This document shows, in pieces, positions 1-9,451 of a stretch of DNA of 64,000 nt (positions are counted from its first letter, which is position 1; each line of letters begins with the position of its first letter). The DNA comes from Ferruginibacter albus (GTDB lineage: Bacteria > Bacteroidota > Bacteroidia > Chitinophagales > Chitinophagaceae): NCBI RefSeq assembly GCF_020042285.1, contig NZ_CP083388.1:2506001-2570000 (forward strand), in the 5' to 3' direction. Below the pieces are notes generated by a model. It worked only from the letters and a program-made list of their open reading frames with translations. It did not search any database and was not told where the DNA came from. A program made the position numbers and the translations under genes.

Positions 1-71
1 CATTTGCGGCATATGCAAACATTTAAGCCACAAATGTTTAAACAATAACATTTTACTTACCAAACAGTTAT

Positions 72-79
72 TATTTTTG
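72..79 (+). promoter_or_regulatory. -7 promoter box for the glutaminyl cyclase gene
   Basis: TATTTTTG matches the Bacteroidota -7 consensus TAnnTTTG and lies 24 bases before the ATG at 104. The possible TTG start at 77 lies inside this box, which argues against it. No clear -33 box is visible. Confidence 0.5.
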
Positions 80-103
80 TCCAACATATTGAAATTCACA
101 GGA

Positions 104-931
104 ATGAATAAATATCTATTTTTAATAGGTTTAATTGCCTTAACTGCTTGCCATAACAATTCGTCAAATTCTGATGAATCTGCTCAAAATCAGCAAATTA
201 CGACTGTCAATAATATCCCTGTTCCTCCGGATATTAATCTAAATATTGTAAATGTATACCCGCACGATACCAGTTGTTTTACCGAAGGATTACAGGTGTA
301 CAACGGAAAGATGTATGAAGGAGCTGGAGACAATGAGAATTCTGCCCTGCAGATCTCTGATATAAAAACAGGCAAAGTGCTGCAACAGCATAAAATGGGC
401 GCTGCCGATGTATTTGGAGAAGGCATTAATGTATTTAAAGGAAAGATATTTCAACTTACCTGGACCAGCCATTTTGTAAATGTGTACGATGTAAATGACA
501 TTACTAAAACCATTAAAACGTTTACCTGGCCGTATGAAGGTTGGGGAATGACAAACAATGGCACCGATCTGATCATCAGTGATGGATCCGCCAATCTCTA
601 TTTTGTAAATGCCGATGATTTTAAAATTAAAAGCACCATACAGGTAAATGATAACTTAGGACCCGTAGTTAAGTTAAATGAGTTGGAATATATTAATGGA
701 TATATCTACGCTAATGTTTGGCTTACTGATAATATTGTAAAAATTGATCCTGCTAACGGGCATGTTGTTGGTAAAATTAATTTAACCAGCTTGTTGGATA
801 AATATGCTCCGGGACAAACGATCCCTGACAGAACGGATGTGCTAAATGGAATTGCGTATGACAGTACTTCTAAAAAAGTATATGTTACCGGTAAACGTTG
901 GCCAAAGTTGTTTGAAGCTACGTTAAATTAA
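104..931 (+). CDS. Glutaminyl-peptide cyclotransferase, lipoprotein
   Basis: Glutamine cyclotransferase family (five-bladed beta-propeller), which converts N-terminal glutamine of peptides to pyroglutamate. The 275-residue product begins with a short hydrophobic segment ending in LTAC, so Cys16 is a likely lipidation site and the enzyme should sit in the periplasm or on the cell surface. The family pattern is clear from about residue 45 onward: FTEGL near the start, then FGEGI, and a late GIAYD segment, each at a propeller blade. I chose ATG 104 because it puts the lipobox at the right distance. An upstream in-frame TTG at 77 falls in the promoter box. It converges on the HU-like gene with a gap of about 30 bases. 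Confidence 0.88.
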   Translation: MNKYLFLIGLIALTACHNNSSNSDESAQNQQITTVNNIPVPPDINLNIVNVYPHDTSCFTEGLQVYNGKMYEGAGDNENSALQISDIKTGKVLQQHKMGAADVFGEGINVFKGKIFQLTWTSHFVNVYDVNDITKTIKTFTWPYEGWGMTNNGTDLIISDGSANLYFVNADDFKIKSTIQVNDNLGPVVKLNELEYINGYIYANVWLTDNIVKIDPANGHVVGKINLTSLLDKYAPGQTIPDRTDVLNGIAYDSTSKKVYVTGKRWPKLFEATLN

Positions 932-961
932 AATTCACCCTAGTAAAAACTTTACAACACC

Positions 962-1573
962 TTATTGTGTAACAGAATCGTAAGTTCCGACAGGGCTTTT
1001 GCTTGGTATACTAATTATATTCCCACTTGTTGATCCATTTTGAGAAATGTTAAATAACAATGCTCCTAACCCGATCACTCCAATTATTACTGCCGCAATC
1101 CACCAACGCTCCTTTTTGGGCAAAGGATTATCATTAATCAATAATGTGCTGTCGTGTTGTACAACAGTTTCAGGAAGGACATCTCTTTGTACTACAGATT
1201 TTGTTTCGGTATATGCAGCAGGTTGGTGTGATATAGTTTCTACTCTTACCGGTTGGTTAAAAATCTCTGCAACTTTTACACCCACAAAATTTATTTCTCC
1301 ATTATTGCTTTTAGAGAATGTGCCAACACCTTCCAACGTTATATTGTTCTCTGTATCCAACAACATTTTTAAGTGCTGGCTTTCGGCGCTTAGTTCATTG
1401 AACACAGCAACTTTTTCATCATAGGGAGTAAATTCAATAACTTCAACCGGTGCTTTTATTTGATGTGTAAAGAAATCGGTATTGGCAGGAGTACGTACGA
1501 TCTTTAGTTCACCAATACCAGGTAAAAAACAGTTTTTATTTCTAAAAAGATATGAAGCAATTGAATGTTGCAT
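962..1573 (-). CDS. HU-CCDC81-like membrane-anchored protein
   Basis: The first 120 or so residues resemble the paired prokaryotic CCDC81-type HU domains of Bacteroidota: a short N-terminal helix, then FLPGIGELKI, and a second copy around LEGVGTFSK. A linker is followed by a single transmembrane helix at about 157-174 and a short polar tail. Relatives often carry a C-terminal SPOR domain that binds denuded peptidoglycan; none is visible here. ATG 1573 was preferred to a TTG at 1627 because the family starts just before the first HU helix. It is the last gene of a leftward group with the barrel and TPR genes, so a role at the cell envelope is likely, but that is inference. Confidence 0.65.
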   Translation of the reverse strand: MQHSIASYLFRNKNCFLPGIGELKIVRTPANTDFFTHQIKAPVEVIEFTPYDEKVAVFNELSAESQHLKMLLDTENNITLEGVGTFSKSNNGEINFVGVKVAEIFNQPVRVETISHQPAAYTETKSVVQRDVLPETVVQHDSTLLINDNPLPKKERWWIAAVIIGVIGLGALLFNISQNGSTSGNIISIPSKSPVGTYDSVTQ

Positions 1574-1625
1574 GGCGCTGACAAGGTGGCAAAGATAAGC
1601 GGGATAACTGATAATGGATACTTGC

Positions 1626-1661
1626 AAAATTGATAATTAAAAAATAAAGAAATTATCAATT
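1626..1661. repeat. AT-rich inverted repeat
   Basis: AATTGATAATT (1628-1638) and AATTATCAATT (1651-1661) are perfect 11-base inverted copies in the gap between the barrel gene and the HU-like gene. It could fold in either transcript. Similar AATTGATAATT-type segments recur near 40925 and 57045. Confidence 0.5.
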
Positions 1662-1681
1662 TCCCATTCACTAATTATCTA

Positions 1682-3313
1682 TTAAAAACTATACTTCGCC
1701 CCTATCAAAAAATTCAAGCCATACACAGGATAATTATGCCAGCGTTCATATTTATTATTGAGCAGATTATTGATATCGAGCCATCCACTCCACTGTTTAG
1801 TAATAGAATATTCTACTCCTGCACCCAGATCAGCTCCGCCGCTAAGTGATTTGTTTATATTACCGGGCAATAAGTAAGGAGCGCCGCCAAAAGCATAGAG
1901 GTCTGCTTTTAACAGTATTTTTTTATCCGCCCACCAACGTACGGAAGATTCCACTTCAATGGGCGATTGATGCCAGGCTTTAGTATTGTCAGTTAAACCG
2001 GTAAAGCCATTAATGGTTAAGCCTCCATTAAACGTAAACCGCTCTTTATTGATATAACTAAAGTCAACGTGTATGCGAAGATTATCTGCTTTACTTTCAT
2101 TACGGATGTAAAAACTATTACCAATTATGGAATCGTTTACAAACAACGGAAGATTATGGTAAGTAACTAATCCTATCTTGGCATTAAAATTAAAGTGATT
2201 ACCTACCGTTGCTTTAATGCCTCCATAAAATTCCGTTTCTCTTGTGTTAGTTTGCGATAATGGTGTTTGCAAATAAGGATTAACGCCTGATAAATATTGA
2301 TAGGTATTCTTAATGATTTCCCCTACCCAACCTGCCTGTACCAAGAATATTTTATCCTTTACCGGAAATTCAACATTAATATCAGGTAATACATTCAATT
2401 GCGAGTTATCCCATGTTGGAGTAACGCCGGCTTGCACCGTAAACTTCTGTGCATCGTACACTACAGCAGGTGCTAATTGAAATACATTATTATGAATGGA
2501 TACATTAGCCGGTAAATTCTTGGTGTCGTATGTAGTGGCGTCTGCGTTCAATGCCACTTTAACAGTAAACTTATCATTAATGGTTTTATCAACCGGTGCT
2601 TTAACAACTACCGTATTTTCTGTTACCTTATCTGCATTGCTGACAAAGCTAAATTGTATGTTAGGATTATAATTGATACCTGCAGCATTTACATCTTTAT
2701 TGCGCAAGCCTGCATTTAAAATAAGCGTACTGTAACGTTGTTTAACCTCGTCTTTGCTAAAAGTATCTATTGAATGATCATATCCATATAAATAATAATT
2801 GCTTTGGTTGATAGCTGCTTTACCATAAAACTCATTATTGGCAGTAAAATAGCTGCCTGCTGCTTTTACATTGAATTGGGAATAATCCTGGTTGGCAATA
2901 TTTCCCTTTGATGAAATATAATCAGCGTAAATATTTACTAATGATGTTTTACCATCTCCTAAACTAAACCCTGCTCTTGCATACGGAGTTGAATAATTAC
3001 CGAATCCTACTTTAATAAAATTGCGGGTACCTAATTCCATTATCGTATCTGTCTGCAATGCCAAAGGTTTTAATGGTAAAGGCTGATAAGTATAAAATAA
3101 GTTTTGAGCTGGGATATTATATTGCAATCTTACTTTAGAAGTATCGGCACTTAAGTTAGATGCCTGGAAATTTATTTTCACCGCATTACGCAATACAGGT
3201 TTATACGATGACGTGATCTCTATCACCTGCTTGCGTGTTGTATCCTGTGCAACTGCATTGATCGTACTAACTGTACACAGTACACTAAATAAATATAAGG
3301 TTAGTCTTTTCAT
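1682..3313 (-). CDS. Outer-membrane beta-barrel protein, TonB-receptor-like
   Basis: A 543-residue protein with a signal peptide (cleavage near NAVAQ, about residue 23), a short periplasmic segment and a long run of alternating amphipathic strands ending in an aromatic residue (GAKYSF), as expected of an outer-membrane barrel. The C-terminal half resembles the barrel of Bacteroidota TonB-dependent receptors, but there is no obvious plug domain, so transport by TonB cannot be claimed. Its ATG overlaps the TAA stop of the upstream TPR gene (TAATG, one shared base), which implies translational coupling. The two products probably work together at the outer membrane. Confidence 0.7.
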   Translation of the reverse strand: MKRLTLYLFSVLCTVSTINAVAQDTTRKQVIEITSSYKPVLRNAVKINFQASNLSADTSKVRLQYNIPAQNLFYTYQPLPLKPLALQTDTIMELGTRNFIKVGFGNYSTPYARAGFSLGDGKTSLVNIYADYISSKGNIANQDYSQFNVKAAGSYFTANNEFYGKAAINQSNYYLYGYDHSIDTFSKDEVKQRYSTLILNAGLRNKDVNAAGINYNPNIQFSFVSNADKVTENTVVVKAPVDKTINDKFTVKVALNADATTYDTKNLPANVSIHNNVFQLAPAVVYDAQKFTVQAGVTPTWDNSQLNVLPDINVEFPVKDKIFLVQAGWVGEIIKNTYQYLSGVNPYLQTPLSQTNTRETEFYGGIKATVGNHFNFNAKIGLVTYHNLPLFVNDSIIGNSFYIRNESKADNLRIHVDFSYINKERFTFNGGLTINGFTGLTDNTKAWHQSPIEVESSVRWWADKKILLKADLYAFGGAPYLLPGNINKSLSGGADLGAGVEYSITKQWSGWLDINNLLNNKYERWHNYPVYGLNFLIGAKYSF

Positions 3314-6300
3314 TAATTATCTAGTTTTGAACCGGACTTTTCTTCTGCAACTGCTTTGTCGTACTTCTGTTGCGCTTCCTGTTTTATTTCTGCAATAGTT
3401 GAATTTTGTGCTACACTTTGGTACGTTGCCTTTGCATTGAAATAATCTTTCTTCTGCATGAACACATCACCTATTAAGATATAAGCTTTGGTTAACCAAT
3501 AATCATAAGATGGCGTTTCTTTAATAACCGTCTGCGCTGATTTTTCAGCAGCATTATAATTGCCCAAACTGAACTGACAATTTGCTAATTCATACCTTGC
3601 TTCTGCTCCCCAGGCGGATTTATTTATTGCTGCGCAGGATTTGAACGATGCCATTGCCCCATTACAGTCGTTTGCGGACTGTTGAGATTTACCCAATACT
3701 AAAAACGCCACCGATTTATCATCTGTGCTAATTCCTTTTTTGGTTAATAACTCTTTTGCTGCATCATTTGCCTGTGTATAATCTTTCAATTGATAATAAC
3801 AACGAACTACTCCTCTCAAGGCTTCCAGTTTATTATCTTCATTTACCGCATTTGCTCTTAACAGGTCAAAATCCTTTTTAGCATTCTTATAATCCGTTAA
3901 TTCAAAATAATTAATACGGGCTGCAGATAAGGTTGCCTTTTCGAAATACTTGCTGATACCTTGTGCACTTACAACCTCGTAATTTTTCAAAGCATTTTGC
4001 CAATCTTTATTTTGATTATAACATTCTGCTGAAAAATAATTTGCATCTAATACATAAGAACCGTTTGGATATTTGTTTAGATAATTATTGAACCCGGCAA
4101 TAGAACCCTTACAATCTCCATTACTGTATTTTAATTCAGCCGCCGCATAGGTCAAAGAGTCCGCTTCTGACACAGAAATACTTTTGCCCATACTATTTAC
4201 CAGCGTAACATATTCATCGGGTTTTCCTTCCTCTACATAAATGCTTTTAATATTGTCCAGCGCTTCATCGGCTTCGGTTGATTGCGGATATTGCTGTAGT
4301 AATGTTTTGTAATTAGTTAATGCTGAATTATTATCATTCAGGTTATAATAGCACAATCCTAATTTCAAATAAGCCGCTGGCTTATATCCGGTGTTATTGG
4401 TTGTAAGCAAATTATTCAAAGCAGGAATGGCGCTTTTAAAATCCTCGTTTGCCATATAAGTGTTTGCTATTTCCAGGTCTGCATCCGGCACCAAACTGCT
4501 TTGTGAATATTGACGCGTAAGGTTATTCAATATTTTTATTTTATCAGGAGAACTTTTTATTCCGGCTATCATTGCTTTCTGGAATAAAGCATAATCGCTT
4601 TGAGGCAATGCATTGTCCACAACATAACTATACATGGTATTGGCTGTAGAAAAATCTTTTATCATGTAATAGCAATCAGCGGTGCGTACATATGCATCTT
4701 GCTGTAATGTGGTAGAAGTGATCAATGGCTTGCCCAATGGCTCAAAATAAGTTAACGCCTGGCGATAATTTTCTTTCTTAAGCCAGCTATAACCTATATT
4801 ATATTTTGCAGCGGTTGGCGTTGCTTCTCCTTGTGAAGGAACATTACTTTGTAAATACAACCCCGAAAAGCGAATGGCATCATCATATTTTCCGGTACGA
4901 TAATCAATTTCTCCTTTCCAGAAATTCGCATACGGAGTAACGTTAGAGGCAGGCAATGCTACCAACTCATTAAACAGATCGTCTGCTGCATTTATTTGCT
5001 GATCGTTCAAATATTCTACCGCTCTTCCATATAAAATGCGTGGATACACTTTTTGCATAGAAGCGGTTGGCTTGGTAAAGGAACGATATAATGTGAGCGC
5101 ATCATTAAAGTTGTTGGTATTTGCCAGCAATGCCACCAGCAGTTCTTTTGCTTCTGTTACATAGTCAGAATTAGGATAATCATTCAAAAATTTCTTCGTT
5201 TCATTTAGCGCAATATCCTGGTAGCCTAATTCATAAGAAAGTTTGGCATAATTAAATCGGGATATCTCCTGTTGTGCTTTATTACTGCTGTTCAATGCAC
5301 AATATTGAAATGCATTCCTTGCATTTTCCTTTTGATTTGTTTTTAAATAGCAATCACCCAACAAATACATAGAGCTTTGTCCTAATGAATCTTTTTCATT
5401 GCTCAATTGTTTAAACCCATCAATTGCTTTATTCAACTGTCCATCTTTATAATAGCAATAACTTATTTCATATAGATTTTCCTTGCTTACTTTATTACTA
5501 TTGTTCACATAATATTCCAAGTAGGGCAATGCTGTTTTAAAATCTCCTTTTTCAAAATATATCTGCCCCAACAATTGTTTCATTTCCTTATCGTAATACA
5601 AGCCGCCTTTTTGCAAAGCAGCTTCACCGTATTGTCTTGCTTTTTCTTTATCCCCTTGCAAATAATATATTTCAGCTACATAATAAGGAACTATGCCTTT
5701 ATATTCATTTTCATTTTCTACTACCTGGAAAGCCTGTAAAGCTTCACTGTATTGATGTTTGTAAAAACAAATAAACCCATAATAATAATTAGCCGCCTTG
5801 TAATATTTATTATCAGGTAATTGATGAATTTCATTGAACAGCGGAAAAGCTTCATCAAAGCGTTTTAGATTAAAATAGCAATAGGCTTTTTCAAATTTTG
5901 CATCTGCAATTTCATCATTGGTCAGGTTATCTAATCCTGCCCGTTCATAATTAAATAATGCGTCCGTAAAATTTTCCTTTGCAAAATAATAATGTGCCAA
6001 ATGAAAGCTCATTAATTGGTTACGAGGATCATTGTTTGTCCAATCAATGTAATGCTTTGCATCTTCAGCAGCGATCGGCAGTTGCAATTTCAATCCGCAT
6101 ACAATGTAGTAGTAATCGAAGTCTTCATTTAAATAAAGATGATTGCTTTTTTGGTTATCAAGATATTGTTGTTTGATCTCTTTAAACAACGGATAAGCCA
6201 ACGCATATTGCTGTTGGATAAATAATTCCTTTGCTTCTTTGAATGCTTTTTGCGGATCGGTCACAGGAAAGGTTGCCTGTGAAAAAGCCGTACTGAAGAC

Positions 6301-6342
6301 AATGGCAAAAAATATAAATAGAGAACTGAACTTTTTTATCAT
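3313..6342 (-). CDS. Large periplasmic tetratricopeptide-repeat protein
   Basis: About 1009 residues. A signal peptide (MIKKFSSLF... cleaved near AFSQ) is followed by TPR-type helical repeats over almost the full length, recognisable by recurring A-L-x-Y/F and Y-x-L-G-x-C-Y patterns. ATG 6342 was preferred to 6396 because it directly opens the signal peptide. TPR arrays are scaffolds for protein contacts; no catalytic motif is visible. The gene is coupled (TAATG) to the outer-membrane barrel gene, so the product may be a periplasmic partner of that barrel. The arrangement recalls the TPR-plus-barrel pairs common in Bacteroidota, whose function is not settled. Confidence 0.75.
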   Translation of the reverse strand: MIKKFSSLFIFFAIVFSTAFSQATFPVTDPQKAFKEAKELFIQQQYALAYPLFKEIKQQYLDNQKSNHLYLNEDFDYYYIVCGLKLQLPIAAEDAKHYIDWTNNDPRNQLMSFHLAHYYFAKENFTDALFNYERAGLDNLTNDEIADAKFEKAYCYFNLKRFDEAFPLFNEIHQLPDNKYYKAANYYYGFICFYKHQYSEALQAFQVVENENEYKGIVPYYVAEIYYLQGDKEKARQYGEAALQKGGLYYDKEMKQLLGQIYFEKGDFKTALPYLEYYVNNSNKVSKENLYEISYCYYKDGQLNKAIDGFKQLSNEKDSLGQSSMYLLGDCYLKTNQKENARNAFQYCALNSSNKAQQEISRFNYAKLSYELGYQDIALNETKKFLNDYPNSDYVTEAKELLVALLANTNNFNDALTLYRSFTKPTASMQKVYPRILYGRAVEYLNDQQINAADDLFNELVALPASNVTPYANFWKGEIDYRTGKYDDAIRFSGLYLQSNVPSQGEATPTAAKYNIGYSWLKKENYRQALTYFEPLGKPLITSTTLQQDAYVRTADCYYMIKDFSTANTMYSYVVDNALPQSDYALFQKAMIAGIKSSPDKIKILNNLTRQYSQSSLVPDADLEIANTYMANEDFKSAIPALNNLLTTNNTGYKPAAYLKLGLCYYNLNDNNSALTNYKTLLQQYPQSTEADEALDNIKSIYVEEGKPDEYVTLVNSMGKSISVSEADSLTYAAAELKYSNGDCKGSIAGFNNYLNKYPNGSYVLDANYFSAECYNQNKDWQNALKNYEVVSAQGISKYFEKATLSAARINYFELTDYKNAKKDFDLLRANAVNEDNKLEALRGVVRCYYQLKDYTQANDAAKELLTKKGISTDDKSVAFLVLGKSQQSANDCNGAMASFKSCAAINKSAWGAEARYELANCQFSLGNYNAAEKSAQTVIKETPSYDYWLTKAYILIGDVFMQKKDYFNAKATYQSVAQNSTIAEIKQEAQQKYDKAVAEEKSGSKLDN

Positions 6343-6498
6343 GTTCGTGTTAAGCCGGTTATTGATAAGTGTAAAAGTAAATATTAGTGCATACACTCAA
6401 ACATTGTTCCAATTGAATTGTGAATAAGTGGATAATTGTTATTAAAGAAACACAAATTAATTTTATACCTCTGTTAAAAAATCGACAAATTACTTTTT

Positions 6499-6909
6499 AT
6501 GAAGAAATTACTTTCTATTAATTATTCTGATGGGGCTTTTAATGTTGCTATGTTATTTTTAAGAGTTACCGTTAGTGTTTTAATGATGAGTCACGGGTAT
6601 CAAAAATTAGTTGGATTTGGTGACATAAAAGATCATTTCATTTCCTTCTTAGGATTGGGCGCAACGCTTTCTTTGATCCTTTGCATTTTTGCAGAATTCT
6701 TTTGTTCCATATTATTAATATTAGGATTGTTTACGCGGCTTGCTGCTATTCCTTTAATAATAAACATGTGTGTAATAGTGTTTAAAGTAAATCATGCCGA
6801 TTTTTTTGGCAAAGGTGTAGACGGACCTTGCCTTTACCTGATCTGCTATGTTGTGTTGCTGTTAATTGGCCCTGGTAAAGCTAGTGTAGATAATATGATC
6901 GGAAAATAA
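6499..6909 (+). CDS. DoxX family membrane protein
   Basis: A 136-residue protein with four predicted membrane helices and the DoxX hallmarks: LRVTVSVLMMSHGYQKL in helix 1, a loop naming FISFLGLG, and helix 2 beginning EFFCSILLILGLFTR. DoxX proteins are small inner-membrane proteins linked in some bacteria to thiol stress and quinone chemistry; the substrate is not known here. It is transcribed away from the TPR operon and followed by a clear intrinsic terminator. Confidence 0.85.
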   Translation: MKKLLSINYSDGAFNVAMLFLRVTVSVLMMSHGYQKLVGFGDIKDHFISFLGLGATLSLILCIFAEFFCSILLILGLFTRLAAIPLIINMCVIVFKVNHADFFGKGVDGPCLYLICYVVLLLIGPGKASVDNMIGK

Positions 6910-6929
6910 ACAGATCCAATTTATAAGTT

Positions 6930-6963
6930 AAAGCAGATATTTAAAAATGTCTGCTTTTTTATT
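6930..6963 (+). terminator. Intrinsic terminator after the DoxX gene
   Basis: AAAGCAGA (6930-6937) pairs with TCTGCTTT (6950-6957) and is followed by a T-rich tail. The stem may also serve the convergent gene ending at 6959. Confidence 0.7.
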
Positions 6964-7900
6964 TTATATATACAATCTTTCCAACTTCACCACCACCCCA
7001 CTCCACTGCACTAAAGCCAGATCGTTTAAATGAAGCTAATTCCTGTTCCGGCATGCTTATTTTTTCTTTTAAAGATTTATACTCCATGTATACGGTAAAT
7101 ACTGTTGTTGGCTGAGGGGTTATTACAAGTTTTGTAGAATTATCTATATTATCATTGATCCAGAAGTGAATAAAATTATATTTATTTTTTTCAAGATAAG
7201 GCAGCCAATAAATTAAAAAATCATTTATCTCCTTTTGGTTTAAACCGATCATAGAAAGCTTTTCATATAAAAAATCTCTACTATTCTCTCCACCAACTAC
7301 AAATCCGTTTTTATACTGAAAGTGGTTGGAAGGAAACGCATAAGATCCTTCCCAAAATAAATATTCATATTTACGGTTGCCAGGAGAATCTATCAAGCTT
7401 CCATCCGGCAAAGCAGTGAATTGCCATCCTTTTGCATAGTCGGGATAGGTTGTTTGCAGTCTACCTTTAAAATCCAACTTAACAGAAACGGTGCAGCTTT
7501 TCTCCGGATAAAGATAAATAGCAGGTTTTGCTACGGTAACAATTTCTGTCTTTGGGGAAAGGTATAAGATCGTGTCACTTACTACGCTATTAAGATTAAT
7601 ATATTGTTCATCAATTGCATCATTTTCTTTAAAGTATAAGTATTGAAATAAGGCACGCAAACTATCTATGTTGCGCAACGGCAACTCTCCATTTTTAGCT
7701 GATCTTCCTATATATACCTTTCTTCTGCTTATAGTATCTGTTGTACAATACACTTTAATCTTTGATGCCGCAATGGTATTTTCTTTATTAGTTAACCCAT
7801 TACAGATCTTTAGCTGTATAGTAATTTGATTTTGCGAAAACAATGAAGAATAAGCTACAAGTAATGGCATTAAGAAAAATCTCTTATACATTTTATTCAT
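6959..7900 (-). CDS. Secreted protein of unknown function with a KPAIYLYPE motif
   Basis: I do not recognise a named family with a known function. The 313-residue product has a signal peptide (cleavage near SLFSQ). A conserved-looking module starts at about residue 125 with KPAIYLYPEK, then KLDFKGRL, TYPDYAKGW, PDGSLID and YEYLFWEG. I recall this motif set from exported proteins of several phyla, where it is uncharacterised. The N-terminal 110 residues look lineage-specific. It lies 42 bases after the putative anti-sigma gene on the same strand, so it may belong to the sigma-factor operon or its regulon. Confidence 0.6.
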   Translation of the reverse strand: MNKMYKRFFLMPLLVAYSSLFSQNQITIQLKICNGLTNKENTIAASKIKVYCTTDTISRRKVYIGRSAKNGELPLRNIDSLRALFQYLYFKENDAIDEQYINLNSVVSDTILYLSPKTEIVTVAKPAIYLYPEKSCTVSVKLDFKGRLQTTYPDYAKGWQFTALPDGSLIDSPGNRKYEYLFWEGSYAFPSNHFQYKNGFVVGGENSRDFLYEKLSMIGLNQKEINDFLIYWLPYLEKNKYNFIHFWINDNIDNSTKLVITPQPTTVFTVYMEYKSLKEKISMPEQELASFKRSGFSAVEWGGGEVGKIVYIK

Positions 7901-7942
7901 TTAACTATCCAATGCTATTCCTTTATAAATTACATAAAGGAT

Positions 7943-8305
7943 TCAATACCCCAGGTATTTTCTTACTACAACAAAACAAATTAACAACAACAATAAAATA
8001 ATGGCTATAGCAAGATAAACCCAAGGCTGATCCTTCCAGCGGCGTTTGTCTTTACGCTTCTTCTTTTTGGCGAGTTGTTTTTGTAGATTATCATGCAATT
8101 CATTTACATACGACTGAACATTCTTTTTTGCGTCAAAACTTTGCAAGCCTTCTACTGCATCGTTCACAAAAGGATCATCTGCCATCGATCTTTCAACGTC
8201 ATGCTGCTGCTCACTGCTTAATTGGTTTTGCAGGTATTGCATCAACTGTTGATTATCGATGTCTTTATTGCTGTTAGATAATATGTCTTTTAGATCCTCA
8301 CTCAT
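7943..8305 (-). CDS. Putative anti-sigma factor, single-pass membrane protein
   Basis: A 120-residue protein. The N-terminal 60 residues hold a typical Bacteroidota anti-sigma-like segment (QLMQYLQNQLSSEQQHDVE, then DDPFVNDAVEGLQ). This is followed by a very basic linker (KKKKRKDKRRWK) and one transmembrane helix at about 95-114, so the N-terminus is cytoplasmic. The start overlaps the end of the ECF sigma gene by 8 bases. By known logic of such pairs it should hold the sigma factor at the membrane, but no direct motif proves binding. Confidence 0.7.
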   Translation of the reverse strand: MSEDLKDILSNSNKDIDNQQLMQYLQNQLSSEQQHDVERSMADDPFVNDAVEGLQSFDAKKNVQSYVNELHDNLQKQLAKKKKRKDKRRWKDQPWVYLAIAIILLLLLICFVVVRKYLGY

Positions 8306-8864
8306 TTTTTTGTAATTGCTGCAGCATTATTTTCAAGTTTCGTTTGCCGTTTTGTATGTAGCTTTTTACCTGCAATAAACTATATCCTGTTATACCTGTT
8401 ATTTCCTGGTAACTTTTCTTTTGAAGATAGAACAAAGTTACGCATTCCCGCTGCTCTGCATTAAGTTGTTCCAAGGCAGACTCCATATTGTTAAGCGTAG
8501 TATCCTTTTCCAGAACAGCATTTTTTATTTCCTCATCAGGAGCATTTAACAGGTTTTCTTTTATTTCTTTGAACTGTTTGTCTTTATTCCTCAATTGCAT
8601 CAGGCAATAATTCTTTGCCACCATGTACAGCCAGCTTTTGAAATAGTCCACTTTGTATTTATGTAATTCGGAGATCACCTTTAGAAAGATCTGCTGTACC
8701 GCATCTTTCGCTTCTTCTTCATTTTTTAAATATTTCATGCACACCCCCAGCAGTAACAATGTATAGCGCTGCAATAAAATACCCAACCACTCATTATTTT
8801 TATCAGTGTAAAATAATTGAAGCAGTTGGTTATCGTCAATATGTTTATACTTATCGGAGCTCAA
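8298..8864 (-). CDS. ECF-type RNA polymerase sigma factor
   Basis: A 188-residue sigma-70 family protein. Region 2 spans about residues 25-90 (CMKYLKNEEEAKDAVQQIF, then FKSWLYMVAKNY) and region 4 about 125-180 (LNAEQRECVTLFYLQ, then SYQEITGITGYSLLQVKSYI). The start is TTG at 8864. No earlier ATG exists and the next one lies inside region 2. Upstream, TAAGTTTA at 8893-8900 on this strand resembles a -7 box. The downstream overlapping gene is a putative anti-sigma factor, so this is a regulated stress or envelope response system. Confidence 0.85.
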   Translation of the reverse strand: MSSDKYKHIDDNQLLQLFYTDKNNEWLGILLQRYTLLLLGVCMKYLKNEEEAKDAVQQIFLKVISELHKYKVDYFKSWLYMVAKNYCLMQLRNKDKQFKEIKENLLNAPDEEIKNAVLEKDTTLNNMESALEQLNAEQRECVTLFYLQKKSYQEITGITGYSLLQVKSYIQNGKRNLKIMLQQLQKNE

Positions 8865-8944
8865 AACGAACGTTTTCTATTGTGTAGATGTAAACTTAGT
8901 CGAAATTCCATAATTTAGTTTCACACAACGAAACTTATTGAAAC

Positions 8945-9358
8945 ATGTTTACCAGCGAAACAACCATTCGTATACATTATGCACTTACCGATCAAATGGG
9001 GATGGTGTATTATGGAAATTATGCCCAGTTTTATGAAATAGGCAGAGTAGAAGCTTTCAGGCAATTGGGCTATTCCTATAAAGACATTGAAGCATTTGGC
9101 ATTATTATGCCTGTAACAGATTTTCATTGCCGCTATCTTCGTCCTGCAAAGTATGATGATATTATAACGGTAAAGACCACTCTAAAAGAATTACCACATC
9201 GACATAAGATCCTTTTTTATTCAGAAATATATAATGAACAAAAAGAATTATTAAGTACTGCCGAAATTACCTTGTACATACTGGAAAAAACTTTTATGAA
9301 ACGCACCGAATTACCCGAAGCATTAAAGGAAACGTTGTTGCCTTATTTTTCAAATTAA
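8945..9358 (+). CDS. Acyl-CoA thioesterase, hotdog fold (YbgC/FadM-like)
   Basis: A 137-residue 4HBT-family protein. The catalytic Asp16 lies in ALTDQMGMVYYGNY, the classical hotdog motif, and the strand pattern KYDDIITVKT plus ILFYSEIYNE follows as expected. The family hydrolyses acyl-CoA or aryl-CoA thioesters; the acyl chain cannot be told from sequence. Length is normal. It is divergent from the ECF sigma gene. Confidence 0.88.
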   Translation: MFTSETTIRIHYALTDQMGMVYYGNYAQFYEIGRVEAFRQLGYSYKDIEAFGIIMPVTDFHCRYLRPAKYDDIITVKTTLKELPHRHKILFYSEIYNEQKELLSTAEITLYILEKTFMKRTELPEALKETLLPYFSN

Positions 9359-9451
9359 TTGCAGAATGTCGTAATAGCACTATCAATTGTCGCTTTTTGC
9401 ATCTCTACTATTTTTTCTGTAGATTACATTTGCAGTACTAAAACTTTAAAC

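Noticed and set aside
77-103. TTG start for the glutaminyl cyclase
   Set aside because: It is inside the -7 box and would put the lipobox too far from the N-terminus.
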